A stretch of DNA of 5,977 nucleotides from Candidatus Pygmaiobacter gallistercoris (GTDB lineage Bacteria; Bacillota; Clostridia; Oscillospirales; Ruminococcaceae): NCBI GenBank assembly GCA_019113125.1, contig DXIA01000147.1, forward strand, positions 1 through 5,977. The letters run 5' to 3'. The stretch's first letter is position 1. Every line of letters starts with the position of its first letter. A program made the position numbers and the translations under genes. The notes beneath the pieces are model-generated. The model worked only from the letters and a program-made list of their open reading frames with translations, was not told where the DNA came from and ran no database searches. Below, piece after piece: positions 5,825-5,977 of this stretch.

Positions 5825-5903
5825 GAGGTGCTTTTCCTTGCACCCGCATCAAAATCGACCTTTTTACGGTGCCTTGCAGTTCTGCCCCAGAATTTTGGAT
5901 GGA

Positions 5904-5964
5904 GAAAGTGCGAAGAGCGGCCCCTCAAGCCTTGGTGGCTTGGGGGGCCGCTCTGAGTGCTTTC
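5904..5964. other. Long stem-loop near the right edge, function unknown
   Basis: AGAGCGGCCCCTCAAGCC (5914-5931) pairs with GGCTTGGGGGGCCGCTCT (5937-5954) over 18 positions with one T-G pair and a 5-nt loop. Beyond a symmetric GA/GA internal loop (5912-5913 and 5955-5956), GAAAGTGC (5904-5911) pairs with GTGCTTTC (5957-5964) using two wobbles on the plus strand. Neither side carries a U-tract, so it is not a standard terminator. The wobbles and the tandem GA mismatch would suit a plus-strand RNA slightly better. It may belong to the same intergenic repeat as the element at 5715-5869, or be the end of a feature beyond the window. Confidence 0.7.
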
Positions 5965-5977
5965 TACGCCAAAAGTC

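Larger units (their letters stand above)
5715..5869. repeat. 155-bp element with 19-bp imperfect terminal inverted repeats
   Basis: CCGTAAAAAGGCCGCTTTT (5715-5733) is an inverted copy of AAAATCGACCTTTTTACGG (5851-5869), with 17 of 19 positions matching, including 11 in a row. Inside lie a 7-bp hairpin GGGCAGC/GCTGCCC (5759-5777), a perfect 10-bp hairpin (5801-5824) and GGTGC/GCACC (5827-5844). In a minus-strand RNA the two ends pair at 18 of 19 positions counting one G-U. The left end is also the 3' half of the terminator, so the two structures exclude each other. It could be a MITE-like dispersed repeat or a structured RNA or attenuator. I see no target-site duplication and no coding capacity I trust. 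Confidence 0.6.

Noticed and set aside
5605..5928. N-terminal extension of the first CHR protein
   Set aside because: The frame is open, but it passes through a promoter, a terminator and several hairpins. The extension has no membrane or CHR character, and a good ribosome site and family-like start exist at 5604.
5732..5956. 74-codon plus-strand frame in the hairpin-rich stretch
   Set aside because: It has no ribosome site, runs through inverted-repeat arms and the long stem-loop, and a competing frame occupies the other strand.
1..5977. tRNA, rRNA, CRISPR array, IS element
   Set aside because: I saw no cloverleaf with a CCA-type end, no rRNA motif, no regularly spaced repeats and no transposase.

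Overview
The window is GC-rich bacterial DNA with strongly G/C-biased third codon positions and short AT-rich promoter islands. Clean Shine-Dalgarno sequences (AAAGGAGG type), sigma-A-like promoters, U-tailed intrinsic terminators and a pair of short, separate CHR-domain genes all suggest a high-GC Firmicute. My best guess is a gut clostridium of the Oscillospiraceae/Ruminococcaceae type. This is inference from style, because there is no rRNA or other phylogenetic marker here.

Layout. (1) Positions 1-1526, minus strand: a two-gene unit from a near-consensus promoter (TTGACA, 17 bp, TAGAAT). It encodes a 217-aa protein with a ribbon-helix-helix N-terminus, then the first 253 residues of the disaggregase ClpB, which runs off the left edge. 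(2) Positions 1498-1590: a compact divergent control region. It holds the minus-strand promoter, a 42-bp nested palindrome over its -35 box, and an extended -10 promoter firing rightward. (3) Positions 1624-2793, plus strand: a stand-alone alanyl-tRNA editing protein of the long AlaX type. (4) Positions 2940-2984: a 19-bp-stem bidirectional terminator between convergent units. (5) Positions 3001-5672, minus strand: a tightly packed four-gene operon. In transcription order it encodes CHR transporter half 1, CHR transporter half 2, a nucleoside hydrolase, and a small lipoprotein with an 11-residue tandem repeat. (6) Positions 5673-5977: no convincing gene. It holds a 155-bp element with 19-bp imperfect terminal inverted repeats, internal hairpins and a leftward terminator, then a separate long stem-loop.

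How the parts may work together. The left unit links a probable DNA-binding protein to ClpB, and the palindrome over its own promoter is a natural candidate operator; no CIRCE or CtsR-like site was seen. AlaX removes mischarged amino acids from tRNA-Ala, so the control region separates two protein-quality functions. The right operon joins a two-subunit CHR-family anion transporter to nucleoside cleavage and a surface lipoprotein. That pairing is not explained by chromate resistance alone. The most unusual non-coding signals are the nested palindrome and the inverted-repeat element upstream of the CHR operon. In the latter, the 5' arm can pair with the 3' half of the terminator.
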